Both the position numbers and the translations under genes were made by a program. From Streptomyces sp. V4I2 (GTDB lineage: Bacteria > Actinomycetota > Actinomycetes > Streptomycetales > Streptomycetaceae), in NCBI RefSeq assembly GCF_030817655.1, contig NZ_JAUSZM010000003.1, forward strand, positions 1 through 64,000: a stretch of 64,000 nt of DNA, written 5' to 3'. The notes below the pieces were generated by a model. The model made no database searches, was not told the origin of the DNA, and saw nothing but the letters and a program-made list of their open reading frames with translations. Below, piece by piece: positions 26,849-35,659 of the stretch. Within the stretch, counting starts at the first letter, position 1; the number at the start of each line of letters is the position of its first letter.

Positions 26849-27703
26849 TCAGGCGAGCAGGCCCAGGGCGCTGTACCAAAGGGGTCCCGGGTTGAGCCGG
26901 TCGCCGTGGAGCTTCGACATCTCCTCGAAGAACTCCAGCGGCTCCGGCTTGCCGGCCAGGAGCCGGATCGCGTCGCGCAGGTACTGCCGGGTCTCGTCCA
27001 GGATCTTCGGGTCGTCGGGCAGGTCTGCCTTCTTGTGGCCGGCGACCACGTGGCGCGGATCGAGTGCGGCGAGCCGGTCGATGCCGTCCAGCCACGCCTG
27101 AAGGCCGCCGTCACCGCCTTCGAGCATCATCAGGTGCACGCCGTTGTAGACCACGTCCCCGGCGACGACGAGACCGATCGACGGCACGTGCAGGACGCTG
27201 GAGTCGTCGGTGTCGGTGTGACCGGTCTCGACGGCCCGCAGGACTCTTCCCTCCAGCCGGAATCCCTCGGTCGGCACGGGCACGGCGAGGACCGGGGTGT
27301 TCTCCGGGACCCCGGGGAAGGTCTTCGCGAACCCCTTGTCCTTGCTCTCCAGTTGGCTGCGCATCTGCCGGATGGTGCCCTCGGTGGCGTACACCACGCT
27401 GTCGGCGTCGCCGAACCGTTCCAGCAGCGTCGCGGTGCCGAACCAGTGGTCGGGGTGGCCGTGGGTGACGTAGACGTACGCCAGACGCTTGCCTGAGCGC
27501 GCCAAGCCCTCGGCGACCTGCGCGATCTGGGTGTGAGTCAGCGGCGGGTCCACCAGGACCGCGTCGCGTTCTCCGGTGATCAGGGTGGATGAGATCGGCG
27601 AGGACACGATCCCGTCGCCGTTCGGCAGCTGAAGATCGATCTTCCGGGGAACGCCGTCAGAGACGAGGACTTCGTAGGACAGTTCGGGCATCTCGATCGT
27701 CAT
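26849..27703 (-). CDS. MBL-fold metallo-hydrolase
   Basis: A 284-residue metallo-beta-lactamase-fold enzyme. The metal motif THGHPDHWFG lies near residue 80. A further His follows in VETGHTDTDDSS, an Asp in VVAGDVVYNG and a His in VVAGHKKADL, so the full dinuclear site is present. No signal peptide is seen, so it is cytoplasmic. Its start overlaps the stop of the oxidoreductase gene upstream by 4 bp. The pair is likely controlled by the TetR repressor further upstream. Confidence 0.92.
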   Translation of the reverse strand: MTIEMPELSYEVLVSDGVPRKIDLQLPNGDGIVSSPISSTLITGERDAVLVDPPLTHTQIAQVAEGLARSGKRLAYVYVTHGHPDHWFGTATLLERFGDADSVVYATEGTIRQMRSQLESKDKGFAKTFPGVPENTPVLAVPVPTEGFRLEGRVLRAVETGHTDTDDSSVLHVPSIGLVVAGDVVYNGVHLMMLEGGDGGLQAWLDGIDRLAALDPRHVVAGHKKADLPDDPKILDETRQYLRDAIRLLAGKPEPLEFFEEMSKLHGDRLNPGPLWYSALGLLA

Positions 27704-28665
27704 GACCGGGCCACCTTGAGCAGGGTCTTTCCGCCGCGGACGACCTGCTCGATCGCCGTATGGATGTCATCGAGGTCGAACACGGCGCCTAGCGGAACGA
27801 ACAGGGCTCCGCTCGCGACCAGGGGCGTGGCCTCGCGGATGACGGGGAGGACCTTTGTCGCGTAGTCGAAATGGCCGGCGAAGAATCCGTGTACCGTCGC
27901 GCGCTTGCCGATCAGGGTCAGTGCGTCGACGGACATCGGCTGCCCGGTCGCCGAGGCGTAGCTGACGAGCGCACCGCCCTCGGACAGCAGGTCGAGCAGG
28001 CGGGCGGGAGCGTCGCCGCCCACCGAGTCGACGGCGAGCCCGACCCGGGCATCGCCGATCGCCTTGCGAACCTCTTCGACCGCCGTCGCGCCGTCGAGGC
28101 GGACGATGTCCGCGCCGGCCGCGGTCAGTTCGGCGGACACGGACTCGTCCCGGACGAAGTTGATCGTCCGGAATCCGCGGGCCTTCGCCAGGGCGATCAG
28201 GGAACGTCCGACGCCGGAGTTCGCGGCGTTCTGCACGATCCAGTCCCCGGGCCTCAGGTCGGCGTACTCGCTCAGGATCAGACCGGCCGTGGGCGGATTG
28301 ATGCCCAGCATCGAGAACTGCTCGACGCTGCCTTCCGGCAGTCGGAACAGCCCGTCGGCGGGCAGCAGCAGCCGCTCGCGCCAGGCACCGGCGAGCAGCG
28401 GCAGAACCACCAGGTCGCCCGCCGCGAGCGTGTCGACGCCGGGGCCCGCCTCGATTACCCGGCCGACACCCTCGCTGCCGAGGACCAGCGGGAGCGGTGG
28501 CCGCCCGAGCTCGCCCCTGACGACCTTGAGGTCGTGCAGGTTCAGCGGTGAGAGCTCGACCGCGACCTTGACCTCGCCGGCGCCGGGAGCGTTCGGCTCC
28601 TGGAGATCGACGACGCGTACGACGTCCTCCGGCTTTCCGAACTGGGTGATCTGGATGGCACGCAT
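27700..28665 (-). CDS. Zinc-free MDR-family oxidoreductase (quinone/enoyl reductase-like)
   Basis: A 321-residue medium-chain reductase. The GroES-like N-terminal domain (LSPLNLHDLKVVRGELGRPP, LGSEGVGRVIEAGPGVD) lacks the Cys/His ligands of alcohol dehydrogenases. The NADPH-binding motif is NAANSGVGRSLIALAKARGF near residue 150. It most resembles trans-2-enoyl reductase or quinone oxidoreductase members. It overlaps the MBL gene, and the operon start lies about 100 bp from the TetR gene on the same strand. Confidence 0.9.
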   Translation of the reverse strand: MRAIQITQFGKPEDVVRVVDLQEPNAPGAGEVKVAVELSPLNLHDLKVVRGELGRPPLPLVLGSEGVGRVIEAGPGVDTLAAGDLVVLPLLAGAWRERLLLPADGLFRLPEGSVEQFSMLGINPPTAGLILSEYADLRPGDWIVQNAANSGVGRSLIALAKARGFRTINFVRDESVSAELTAAGADIVRLDGATAVEEVRKAIGDARVGLAVDSVGGDAPARLLDLLSEGGALVSYASATGQPMSVDALTLIGKRATVHGFFAGHFDYATKVLPVIREATPLVASGALFVPLGAVFDLDDIHTAIEQVVRGGKTLLKVARS

Positions 28666-28768
28666 AGGGACTCCCGGTGAGAGGCGGCGAACTCTTCGCC
28701 ACCGTCAAACTGCACATTTTGCTTATGTCCGCCGCGGCATGTCCGTCGTCGGACGAGAGGGGGGAATG

Positions 28769-29392
28769 TCAGCGCCGCACGTTCGGTGCATCCGCCCTGG
28801 GGATCAGCTCCAGCGCCGATTGGGCCGTCTGCCGGAGCGTCGTGGCGTCGACGCCCGCCTTGGCCATGTTGTCGATGCCCCTGATCACGCTCAGCAGCAG
28901 ATATCCCAGGGCCTGGGCGTCGGCGTGCTCGGCCACTTCTCCCGCGTCCTGGGCGTCGCGTAGCGCGGACGCGAGGGCGCCGGCGAGATCCTCGAACGCG
29001 CGACGGGCCGTGCCCGCCACCATGTCGTCCTCTCCGGCGCGGTCCGCGGTGACCTTGCTGAGGAAGCATCCCCGGCGCGGCGACTCGGTCGCGAAGGCGT
29101 CGGCGAGTGAGACGACGTAGCGCTCCAGGCGGGCCATCGGCGAGGTGAGCACCGCGTGCGGGCCCTCCCGCAGCTCCTCGCGGGCCTGGGCGACGAGGCC
29201 CTGGCAGTAGTCGGAGAAGACGCGCACATAAAGGTCGTGCTTGTTGCCGAACGCCTTGTAGATGCTGCCCTTGCCCAGGCCGGTCGCATCCATGAGGTCA
29301 TAGGTGGACGTGCCGTCGAATCCGGTGGTCCAGAACCGGTCGCGCACGACATCAAGCACGGTGGTCTCGTCGAAGCCTCGTTTTCGCCCCAT
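28769..29392 (-). CDS. TetR-family transcriptional repressor
   Basis: A 207-residue regulator. The N-terminal helix-turn-helix is canonical (RDRFWTTGFDGTSTYDLMDA, then TGLGKGSIYKAFGNKHDLYV). The C-terminal domain resembles the TetR_C group of the AcrR/YcdC type (LERYVVSLADAF, RRGCFLSKVTADRAG). I chose MGRKRGFDE at 29392. A longer reading to 29431 would cover the first operator. Two striking inverted repeats with shared GTGGTCCA half-sites lie just upstream, so it very likely represses itself and the divergent plus-strand gene. A 168-bp piece of this gene is duplicated in inverted orientation at 31644-31811. Confidence 0.93.
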   Translation of the reverse strand: MGRKRGFDETTVLDVVRDRFWTTGFDGTSTYDLMDATGLGKGSIYKAFGNKHDLYVRVFSDYCQGLVAQAREELREGPHAVLTSPMARLERYVVSLADAFATESPRRGCFLSKVTADRAGEDDMVAGTARRAFEDLAGALASALRDAQDAGEVAEHADAQALGYLLLSVIRGIDNMAKAGVDATTLRQTAQSALELIPRADAPNVRR

Positions 29393-29404
29393 GACCTCAC
29401 CATA

Positions 29405-29436
29405 CCTCATTGTGGTCCAAGTGGACCACAATGAGG
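29405..29436. promoter_or_regulatory. Operator 1 for the TetR regulator
   Basis: A perfect inverted repeat with 15-bp arms (CCTCATTGTGGTCCA at 29405-29419 and its complement at 29422-29436) around AG. It lies directly before the TetR start. It shares ATTGTGGTCCA with the repeat at 29492-29545. Confidence 0.85.
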
Positions 29437-29491
29437 GTCGGCAACCCGACCCTCCATGCCGGCGCGGACGGATCGCCTGACGCTCTTCGCC

Positions 29492-29545
29492 TTGTTGACT
29501 GACTGGACCACTTCATGCTTCTATTGTGGTCCAGTCAGTCAACAA
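29492..29545. promoter_or_regulatory. Operator 2 with 20-bp inverted repeat in the divergent promoter
   Basis: The arms TTGTTGACTGACTGGACCAC (29492-29511) and its exact complement (29526-29545) flank a 14-bp AT-rich spacer. TTGACT in the arms could be a -35 element on both strands, so one repressor would block both directions. The inner half-sites match operator 1. Confidence 0.85.
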
Positions 29546-29578
29546 AGTCGTGTCGGTCGGCAAACCTGAGGAGGACTG

Positions 29579-29791
29579 ATGACTCAGAGCCGAACGAGGA
29601 CGGCGACGGAGCGGAACAAGGCCGTCGTCCTCGAGTTCCTGACGACCGCGTTCAGCTCGAAGGACTTCACCGCGCTGGACCGGTACCTGCACCCCGACTA
29701 CCTCCAGCACAACCCGTTCATCCCGCCGGCCAGGGCCGGGCTGGGCCAGTTCATCGCGGACCTGCCCGACGCCAGCCGGTACGAGCCGTAG
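29579..29791 (+). pseudogene. SnoaL/NTF2-like protein, N-terminal fragment
   Basis: The reading from 29579 gives NKAVVLEFLTTAFSSKDFTA followed by LDRYLHPDYLQHNPFIPPAR, the start of a SnoaL-like polyketide-cyclase fold protein. It stops after about 70 residues, half the family length. A good GAGGA site precedes it and it is the divergent target of the TetR operators, so it may be the stump of the originally regulated gene. Confidence 0.7.
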
Positions 29792-29794
29792 GCG

Positions 29795-30027
29795 GAGCGG
29801 AAGCGGGTCGCCGCGGCGTCGGTAGTGGCTGACCTGGGCTCGGGTCTGGTGTCGAAGCCGAGTTCCACGGCCCACTCGGCGAGGGTGTCTGCCCACCGCC
29901 GCACATTGCCGACGAGCCCCGGTCCGTCCCCGCGGTCGCCGATCACGCCGATCACGTTGCCGACGCGCCGGAGCGTCCTCGGGTCGCGGCCTGCGCCGGC
30001 GGCCACCTCGCCGATGATCCGCTCTTA
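29795..30027 (-). pseudogene. C-terminal fragment of a luciferase-like (LLM) flavin oxidoreductase
   Basis: The minus strand reads AAGAGRDPRTLRRVGNVIGV, then NVRRWADTLAEWAVELGFDT, which matches the C-terminal part of LLM-class F420/FMN-dependent oxidoreductases. No start, flavin-binding N-terminus or natural end is present. It abuts the SnoaL stump. Confidence 0.6.
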
Positions 30028-30095
30028 GCTAAGCCGAGAAAACAGCCAACTTCATCGCCTCATCTGACCTGAACAACACAACCGAGGAAACACTC

Positions 30096-30509
30096 ATGCC
30101 AATGTTTCACGCCCACCTTCCGGCTCAAAAGTTCTCTAGCGAAGAGAAGCGGGCTCTGGCGGATGCCTTGAATCTCGCTCTTCATGAAGCCATGGATACA
30201 CCTATGGATGACCGTTTCGTCATCATCAGTGAGCACAAGGGCGATGAATTCTTCATCCATCCGACTTTTCCTGACGTGAAGAGATCCGACAAGCGCATGC
30301 TCGTAACGGTGACGACCGGCACGAGCAGGACGGTGGAGCAGAAACGCAAGCTCGCGGAGCTGGTCACCCGATACGCCGTAGGAAAGGTTGGCGTCAGCCA
30401 GGACGATGTCACCCTGATGATGTATGCCATTCCCTTGGAGAACATGAGCTTCGGCGGCGGAAAGCTGGTCTCTGACATCGACCTCTCTATGCCTTGGGTA
30501 AACAGGTAA
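30096..30509 (+). CDS. Tautomerase-family protein
   Basis: A 137-residue protein beginning MPMFHAHLPAQKF. The N-terminal proline after Met is the catalytic base of 4-oxalocrotonate tautomerase-type enzymes. The length fits two fused beta-alpha-beta units or a long-form member. GAGGAAA precedes the ATG. Codon use is noticeably less GC-rich than its neighbours, suggesting recent arrival from elsewhere. It stands alone between gene fragments, 66 bp before a hydrolase gene on the same strand. Confidence 0.82.
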   Translation: MPMFHAHLPAQKFSSEEKRALADALNLALHEAMDTPMDDRFVIISEHKGDEFFIHPTFPDVKRSDKRMLVTVTTGTSRTVEQKRKLAELVTRYAVGKVGVSQDDVTLMMYAIPLENMSFGGGKLVSDIDLSMPWVNR

Positions 30510-30574
30510 GAAGGACGAAGCTGCCCTGATCTTTGGATCGGGGCAGCGAAAATGACGTGAAATGGAGCCCCACC

Positions 30575-31498
30575 ATGTCCCGACAGCAGCGCCAAGCCCT
30601 CGACGCCCTGCACCGCTCCGGCCCGCGCCCCGACACGCAGCCCGCCCCCGCCGAGCTGCGCACCTCGTTCGCCGCGGCCGTGACCCGGCCGGCACCGGAA
30701 GGCGTCACCACCCGCAGGACCGTCCTGGGCGGGCGGCCCGCCCTGAGCCTGGAGCCGGCCGGAGCGGCAGACCGCGGACGGCTCCTCTACCTCCACGGCG
30801 GCGGCTACGTCGCCGGCTCACCGGACACCCACACCGGCCTCGCCGGTGAACTCGCCGCCCGCGCCGGACTGCGAGCGACATCGGTGGACTACCGGCTGGC
30901 TCCCGAGCACCCCTTCCCCGCGGCGGTCGACGACGGACTCGCCGCCTACCGCGACCTGCTGGCGACCGGAGCCGATCCACGAGAGATCGCCGTGGCAGGT
31001 GACTCGGCCGGCGGCGGCCTGAGCATCGCCACCCTGCTCGCCGCCCGCGAGGCCGGGCTGCCGCAGCCGGCCGCCGTGGTGGTCTTCTCCCCGTGGGTCG
31101 ACCTCACCCTCTCCGGAGAGAGCATGCGCACCAAGGAAGACGCCGACCCGATCGTCACCGCGGCCGGCATGCGCGCGTTCGCGGATCTCTACATCGGCTC
31201 AGGCAACCGCAACCACCCCCTGGCGAGCCCGGTGTTCGCCGACCTCGCCGGCCTGCCCCCCATACTCGTACAGGTCGGCGCGAACGAGGTGCTCCTCGAC
31301 GATGCGGTACGTCTGGCCGCCCGCGCGGGCGCGGCCCAGGTCGAGGCCACGCTGGAGATCGGGCCGGGCCTCCCGCACGTCTACCAGACGGAGCACGGGC
31401 GTCTCGACGAGGCGGACGCCGCACTCGACCGCGCCGCCCGCTTCCTCGTCAGCCACCTCGGCGCCCTGGCCGACGCCGGTCAGGTACCGGGGCACTGA
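30575..31498 (+). CDS. Alpha/beta hydrolase of the hormone-sensitive lipase (HSL) family
   Basis: A 307-residue esterase or lipase. It shows the oxyanion motif HGGGYVAG and nucleophile elbow AVAGDSAGGGLS of the HSL family, the catalytic Asp region ANEVLLDDAVRLA and the His in GLPHVYQT. No signal peptide is seen, so it is cytoplasmic. I chose ATG 30575 with GGAG just upstream. It may be co-transcribed with the tautomerase. Confidence 0.92.
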   Translation: MSRQQRQALDALHRSGPRPDTQPAPAELRTSFAAAVTRPAPEGVTTRRTVLGGRPALSLEPAGAADRGRLLYLHGGGYVAGSPDTHTGLAGELAARAGLRATSVDYRLAPEHPFPAAVDDGLAAYRDLLATGADPREIAVAGDSAGGGLSIATLLAAREAGLPQPAAVVVFSPWVDLTLSGESMRTKEDADPIVTAAGMRAFADLYIGSGNRNHPLASPVFADLAGLPPILVQVGANEVLLDDAVRLAARAGAAQVEATLEIGPGLPHVYQTEHGRLDEADAALDRAARFLVSHLGALADAGQVPGH

Positions 31499-31643
31499 GC
31501 AGGTGCGCTCCCAACCTCTGGTGGACGGCCACAGGCCAATTGCAGGCTGCTCACATAACTCACGGTGCTCAGACCGGTATTGCGAGCATCCCTGGTCCGC
31601 GTTCAGCAGGACGGGCACCGACGGATTCATCCACGTACACCGC

Positions 31644-31811
31644 AGCATCTACAAGGCGTTCGGCAACAAGCACGACCTTTATGTGCGCGTCTTCTCCGAC
31701 TATTGCCAGGGCCTCGTCGCCCAGGCCCGCGAGGAACTGCGGGATGGCCCGCACGCGGTGCTCACCTCGCCGATGACCCGCCTGGAGCGCTACGTCGTCT
31801 CACTCGCCGAC
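31644..31811 (+). repeat. Inverted duplicate of part of the TetR gene
   Basis: This 168-bp stretch matches the complement of 29099-29266 with only a few substitutions. It encodes SIYKAFGNKHDLYVRVFSDY and the following residues. The reading has no start of its own. With the IS3 remnant directly after it, it marks a rearrangement break-point. Confidence 0.9.
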
Positions 31812-31814
31812 GGG

Positions 31815-32051
31815 CCTTCCCCCGTGATGGTGGACACGCTTCGTTGATCACGCGGCGAGCGCGAGCTCAGCCGAGCGGTGTCGGCGTTCGTATTCGTTGG
31901 GGCTGAGGTGGCCGTTGGCCGAGTGCCGGCGGCGGGTGTCGTAGCGTGCCAGCCAGGCGAAAACGGTTCTGCGACAGGTGCCGGCGTCGCCGTAGTGGCG
32001 GGCGCCCTGGAGGGTCTCGCGTTTCAGAGACGCGTGGAAACTCTCTTTCAT
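31815..32051 (-). mobile_element. IS3-family remnant: right end and transposase C-terminus
   Basis: The minus strand encodes SFHASLKRETLQGARHYGDA followed by WLARYDTRRRHSANGHLSPN, the conserved C-terminus of IS3-family OrfB with the RRRHS.L-type motif. GATGGTGGACAC near 31827 looks like the terminal inverted repeat. The rest of the element is missing. Confidence 0.8.
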
Positions 32052-32087
32052 TTATCGTACGCAATCGCTGCCTAGGAGTGTCCCTTC

Positions 32088-32990
32088 ATGACCCTGCGAG
32101 AACGAGTCTCCTTCCCGGCCGAGGGTGCGGTGACGCTGCGCGGCACGCTGTACCTGCCCGAGACCCCGGGGCCTCACCCGGCGATCACGATGGCCCACGG
32201 CTACGGCGGTACGACCAAGCACGGCATCGAGCCCTTCGCGGAGGTCTTCGCCGAGGAAGGGTTCGTGGTCCTGGTCCACGACCACCGCGGGTTCGGTTCC
32301 AGCGACGGTGAGCCCCGCCAGGACATCGACCCCTGGCAGCAGATCGCCGACTGGCGGCGAGCGATCACCTACTTGGAGAGCCGTGACGAAGTGGACTCCG
32401 ACCGGATCGGCCTGTGGGGCACGAGCTACGCGGGCGGGCATGCGATCGTCCTGGGCGCCACCGACCGGCGCCTGAAGGCGGTTGTCTCGCAGGTGCCGAC
32501 CATCAGCGGCTACGAGCAGGGGCTGCGCCGCATCCCACCGGAGGCGACCGCCGCCTTGGAGGAGGCGTTCAACGAGGACGAACGAGGCCGTCTGCGGGGC
32601 GAACCTCCGCGCCGCCAGGCCCTGGTGAGTGCCGACCCGTCGGTGCCGGCGTCCTACCGCACGCAGGAAGCGATCGACTTCTATCTGCAGCCCGTCCCTG
32701 AAGGACTGTGGAAGAACGAGGTGACGGTCCGCTCCGCCCGCGCTGCCCGCATGTACGAGCCCGGCACCTGGATCGCGCGCGTCTCTCCCACCCCCCTGCT
32801 GATGGTGGTCGCCACCGGCGACACCGTCACCGTCACCGACCTGGCTCTGGCGGCGTACGAGAAGGCACTCGAGCCCAAGCGGCTCGAACTGATCCCCGGC
32901 GGCCATTTCGATCCCTACATCGCACAGTTCGATACGGCGTCCAGGGCGGCCGTGGCCTGGTTCCGCGATCACCTCACGAAGGAGAACTGA
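32088..32990 (+). CDS. Alpha/beta hydrolase (dienelactone hydrolase/X-Pro peptidase-like)
   Basis: A 300-residue hydrolase. The oxyanion region is MAHGYGGTTKHG, the nucleophile Ser sits in GLWGTSYAGGHA, the Asp probably in VVATGDTVT and the His in PGGHFDPY. A helical cap insertion lies at about residues 145-215. It has no export signal. ATG 32088 follows AGGAG-type sequence with short spacing. It stands immediately after the IS3 remnant, so its original promoter may have been replaced. Confidence 0.9.
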   Translation: MTLRERVSFPAEGAVTLRGTLYLPETPGPHPAITMAHGYGGTTKHGIEPFAEVFAEEGFVVLVHDHRGFGSSDGEPRQDIDPWQQIADWRRAITYLESRDEVDSDRIGLWGTSYAGGHAIVLGATDRRLKAVVSQVPTISGYEQGLRRIPPEATAALEEAFNEDERGRLRGEPPRRQALVSADPSVPASYRTQEAIDFYLQPVPEGLWKNEVTVRSARAARMYEPGTWIARVSPTPLLMVVATGDTVTVTDLALAAYEKALEPKRLELIPGGHFDPYIAQFDTASRAAVAWFRDHLTKEN

Positions 32991-33009
32991 CCGGCCATGC
33001 CGCACCTGA

Positions 33010-33190
33010 CCTACACCTGCCCGGCAAGGAGGACGAGGCCGCGATCGCCGAGATCGTCCTCGCCCATCCGCCGCAGAACCGCCTGACCGCGCAACTGATC
33101 GACGAGCCCGGCGAGGGGGTCGCCGACATCTTGAAGTTGGAGGATCCCGGCGAGGTGTGTTCGCCGGGGTCCTCCGCCTTCTGGAGGTCG
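33010..33190 (+). pseudogene. Enoyl-CoA hydratase-like fragment
   Basis: The reading AIAEIVLAHPPQNRLTAQLI resembles the N-terminal strand of crotonase-family enzymes (the LNRPPQNRL-type motif). Nothing of the CoA-binding core follows. A separate frame at 32998 begins MPHLTYTCPA like a tautomerase start, but ends soon. Both look like scars. Confidence 0.4.
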
Positions 33191-33253
33191 GTCAGCGGCG
33201 GGGGCGCCGGCGAGTGAAGACCGGTCCTCGCATGACTGCGCGCGCCGGAGTCC

Positions 33254-33563
33254 GTGAGCCGACGGCTGATCTGCCGTATCGGGCGCCGTGGCGCGTCGCT
33301 GCTGCTGTTCGGCTCCCTCGTCGGCTTGTACGGGGCCGGGCAGCTCGCCGAACGGCTGCCAGACACCCGCGGCGTACGCCTGCTGCTGGCCCTTGCGCCC
33401 GATGGCGTTGTGGTCCTCGACGTGGATCGCGGCCGGGCTCATTGCCGTGGTGTGCGCGTTCCGCCGCGACAACGACTGGCCCGGGTTCGCCGCCCTCACC
33501 GCGGTCACCATGCCGTGGATTGGTCTTCCCTGGCCGGCTGGATCCCCGAGCGCATCAGATTGA
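33254..33563 (+). pseudogene. Small membrane protein, frameshifted
   Basis: The frame from 33254 gives GASLLLFGSLVGLYGAGQLA followed by RLPDTRGVRLLLALAP. The hydrophobic continuation (LWSSTWIAAGLIAVVCAFRR, then TAVTMPWIGLPWPAG) lies in the other frame of 33288. Joined, they make a plausible two- or three-helix protein of about 100 residues with one frameshift near 33400. The family is not recognised. Confidence 0.45.
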
Positions 33564-34311
33564 CCGAGGCTGACGATCGGCCCCGGACCTCCTCCATGGC
33601 ACCATCCATTCGGCGAATACTGACACTGCCGCGATCTCGGCCAGACGCGCGGCCCGGTGGACGTCCTGCGCCGGACAGCTCACCCGCCTCCGCGACAACT
33701 CCCCGTGCAGCGCCCCGGTCCCGGGTTCCACGGCCGACCCCGCCGCGTTGGCCGCCACCAGCGCGGCCACCGTGACCCCCGAGTCGAGCACCGTGCTCGC
33801 GGTGCCGATCCCGCCCTTGACCGGCCCCGCGGTGGCTCCCGTACTGCGCCCGTACTGGCGCCCGCACAGCCCTCCGGCACCGCGGCGCCCGCCTCGCTCG
33901 CCGCCGCCTCGACCGCGTCCCGTCCGGTGGCCGCGTCCGGCCTGGCCCGGAAGTCACCGCCGCGGCCGAGGTCGAAGACACAGGCGGCGGGCACTACCGG
34001 CACGACATGCGCCGGATCCACCCCCACCCCGCGTCGCTGTTCCTCCGGCCAGGCCGTCACTCCGTACGCCGCGTCGAGCCCGTACGCGCTGCCGCCGGTC
34101 AGCACGATCGCCTCGACCGTCTGCACCAGGTTGGGCGGATCGAGCGCGTCGGTCTCCGTGGTGCCGGGCCCGCCGCCGCGCACGTCCACCGCGGCGACGG
34201 CACTGTCCTCGGGCGCCGGCACCGCCGTGGTGCCGGTGAGCCAACCGTTGCCGGTACGCGTCGCGTGCCCCCCGGTGGCCTGACGACATCTGTCCGAGCG
34301 TCGACTGTCAT
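33555..34311 (-). pseudogene. P1 (DmpA/S58) family aminopeptidase, frameshifted
   Basis: Pieces of a DmpA-type self-cleaving peptidase can be followed through at least two frame changes: MTVDARTDVV at 34311, then TGNGWLTGTTAVPAPEDSAV and EAIVLTGGSAYGLDAAYGV in a second frame from about 34285. The part after about 33830 (TVLDSGVTVAALVAANAAGS) is in a third. The C-terminus is short. Homologues need an intact cleavage-site Ser, so this copy is dead. Confidence 0.75.
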
Positions 34312-34339
34312 AGGGCCGGTCTCGTCCGGACCGGGGCGG

Positions 34340-35578
34340 TCAGGCGACCGGCGCTCGCACCGCGGTCTCGCGCTCCCGGGCCGTCGTGCGCGCGGTCAGT
34401 GTCTCGCCGGTCGCCACCGCCAGCGCGCAGACGAGACCAGCTGAGAGCACCGCCCACTCGCCCAGGAACATGCAGCAGGTCACCAGCAGGGCCGCGGTCG
34501 GCAGTACCAGTTGCTGGGCGATGCCGACCTTGAAGTGACGCGCGTGCAGTGCCCAGACGGTGAGCAGATACAGCGCCGTCGGCAGGGTCACGGCCGCCGA
34601 CGCGGACAGCGTCGAGATATGCGCCTTGCCCACCGCCTGCTCGACCGCCACTTCCAGACCCGCGCCGATCGCGGCCGCCGAGGCGAAGACGATGTAGTGG
34701 CCGTAACCCCATAGGAACGCCTGCCTGTTGGATCTCAGATGGCCGTGGATCGGCACCGCGAAGTAGATCCACCAGGCGGCGAAGATGATCAGCAGCCCGC
34801 CTGCGGCGATCGGCAGCAGTTCGCCCAGCGCGTCCTGCTCGTCGATGCCCGTCTTCACGGCGACCGTGGCCGCCGCGATGGTCTCGCCGAGCACGATGAT
34901 CGTGAACAGCCCGTACCGCTCGGCGATGTGGCGCGGGTGCCAGGACGTGGGCTGGACCTTCTCCGCGTACGCCGGGACGCACATCTCGAGGACCGCCATC
35001 ACCACGAACACCGCGACCAGGGTGTCCTCGGGCAGGAACACGAGGCTGAGCCAGCCGATCTGGCACAGCACCACCCCGCCGGCGTACCGCAGGGCCACCC
35101 TGCGCTCCCTGCCCTGACTCGACCTGGCCACGCGCAGCCATTGGGACACCGAGGCGAGCCGCATGATCACATAGCCCGCCACCCCCGCCCGGTACTCGTG
35201 GTCCTCGAACGCCCGGGAGACCCCGGCCGCGAGCACCAGCACACCGGCGATCTGGATCAGCGTGACGACCCGGAAGAGCACGTCGTCGTTGTCGTAGGCC
35301 GAGGCGAACCACGTGAAGTTCATCCACGCCCACCAGATGGAGAAGAACACCAGCGCGTAGTAGAGGATCCCCTCGCCCGCATGGCCCTCGGCGATCGCGT
35401 GCACCAACTGGATGCCCGCCTGGGCGATGGCCACGACGAAGCACAGGTCGAAGAAGAGCTCCAGCTGAGTGGCGGATCGGTGTACCTCACCGCGGTCACG
35501 GGCAGTGAGCCTGCGCAGTGGGCTGCGGTGCGCGGGCGATCGGGGCGCGTCCGGCGCGGGAGTGGAACTTGGCGTCAT
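34340..35578 (-). CDS. Low temperature requirement protein A (LtrA) family membrane protein
   Basis: A 412-residue integral membrane protein with about ten to twelve hydrophobic helices. The family signature ATQLELFFDLCFVVAIAQAG is near residue 40. Further conserved blocks are FFSIWWAWMNFTWFASAYDN, AERYGLFTIIVLGE and GYGHYIVFASAAAIGAGLE. I chose ATG 35578 so the protein begins just before the signature; longer readings run into the oxidoreductase remnant. The biochemical role of LtrA proteins is unknown. Confidence 0.9.
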   Translation of the reverse strand: MTPSSTPAPDAPRSPAHRSPLRRLTARDRGEVHRSATQLELFFDLCFVVAIAQAGIQLVHAIAEGHAGEGILYYALVFFSIWWAWMNFTWFASAYDNDDVLFRVVTLIQIAGVLVLAAGVSRAFEDHEYRAGVAGYVIMRLASVSQWLRVARSSQGRERRVALRYAGGVVLCQIGWLSLVFLPEDTLVAVFVVMAVLEMCVPAYAEKVQPTSWHPRHIAERYGLFTIIVLGETIAAATVAVKTGIDEQDALGELLPIAAGGLLIIFAAWWIYFAVPIHGHLRSNRQAFLWGYGHYIVFASAAAIGAGLEVAVEQAVGKAHISTLSASAAVTLPTALYLLTVWALHARHFKVGIAQQLVLPTAALLVTCCMFLGEWAVLSAGLVCALAVATGETLTARTTARERETAVRAPVA

Positions 35579-35659
35579 GAAGTCAAGCACAGCAGATGAG
35601 GCACTCAATCTCTTGCCCAGCGTGGCTATTGTTGGTGGAACCTGACACCTATTGTCACT

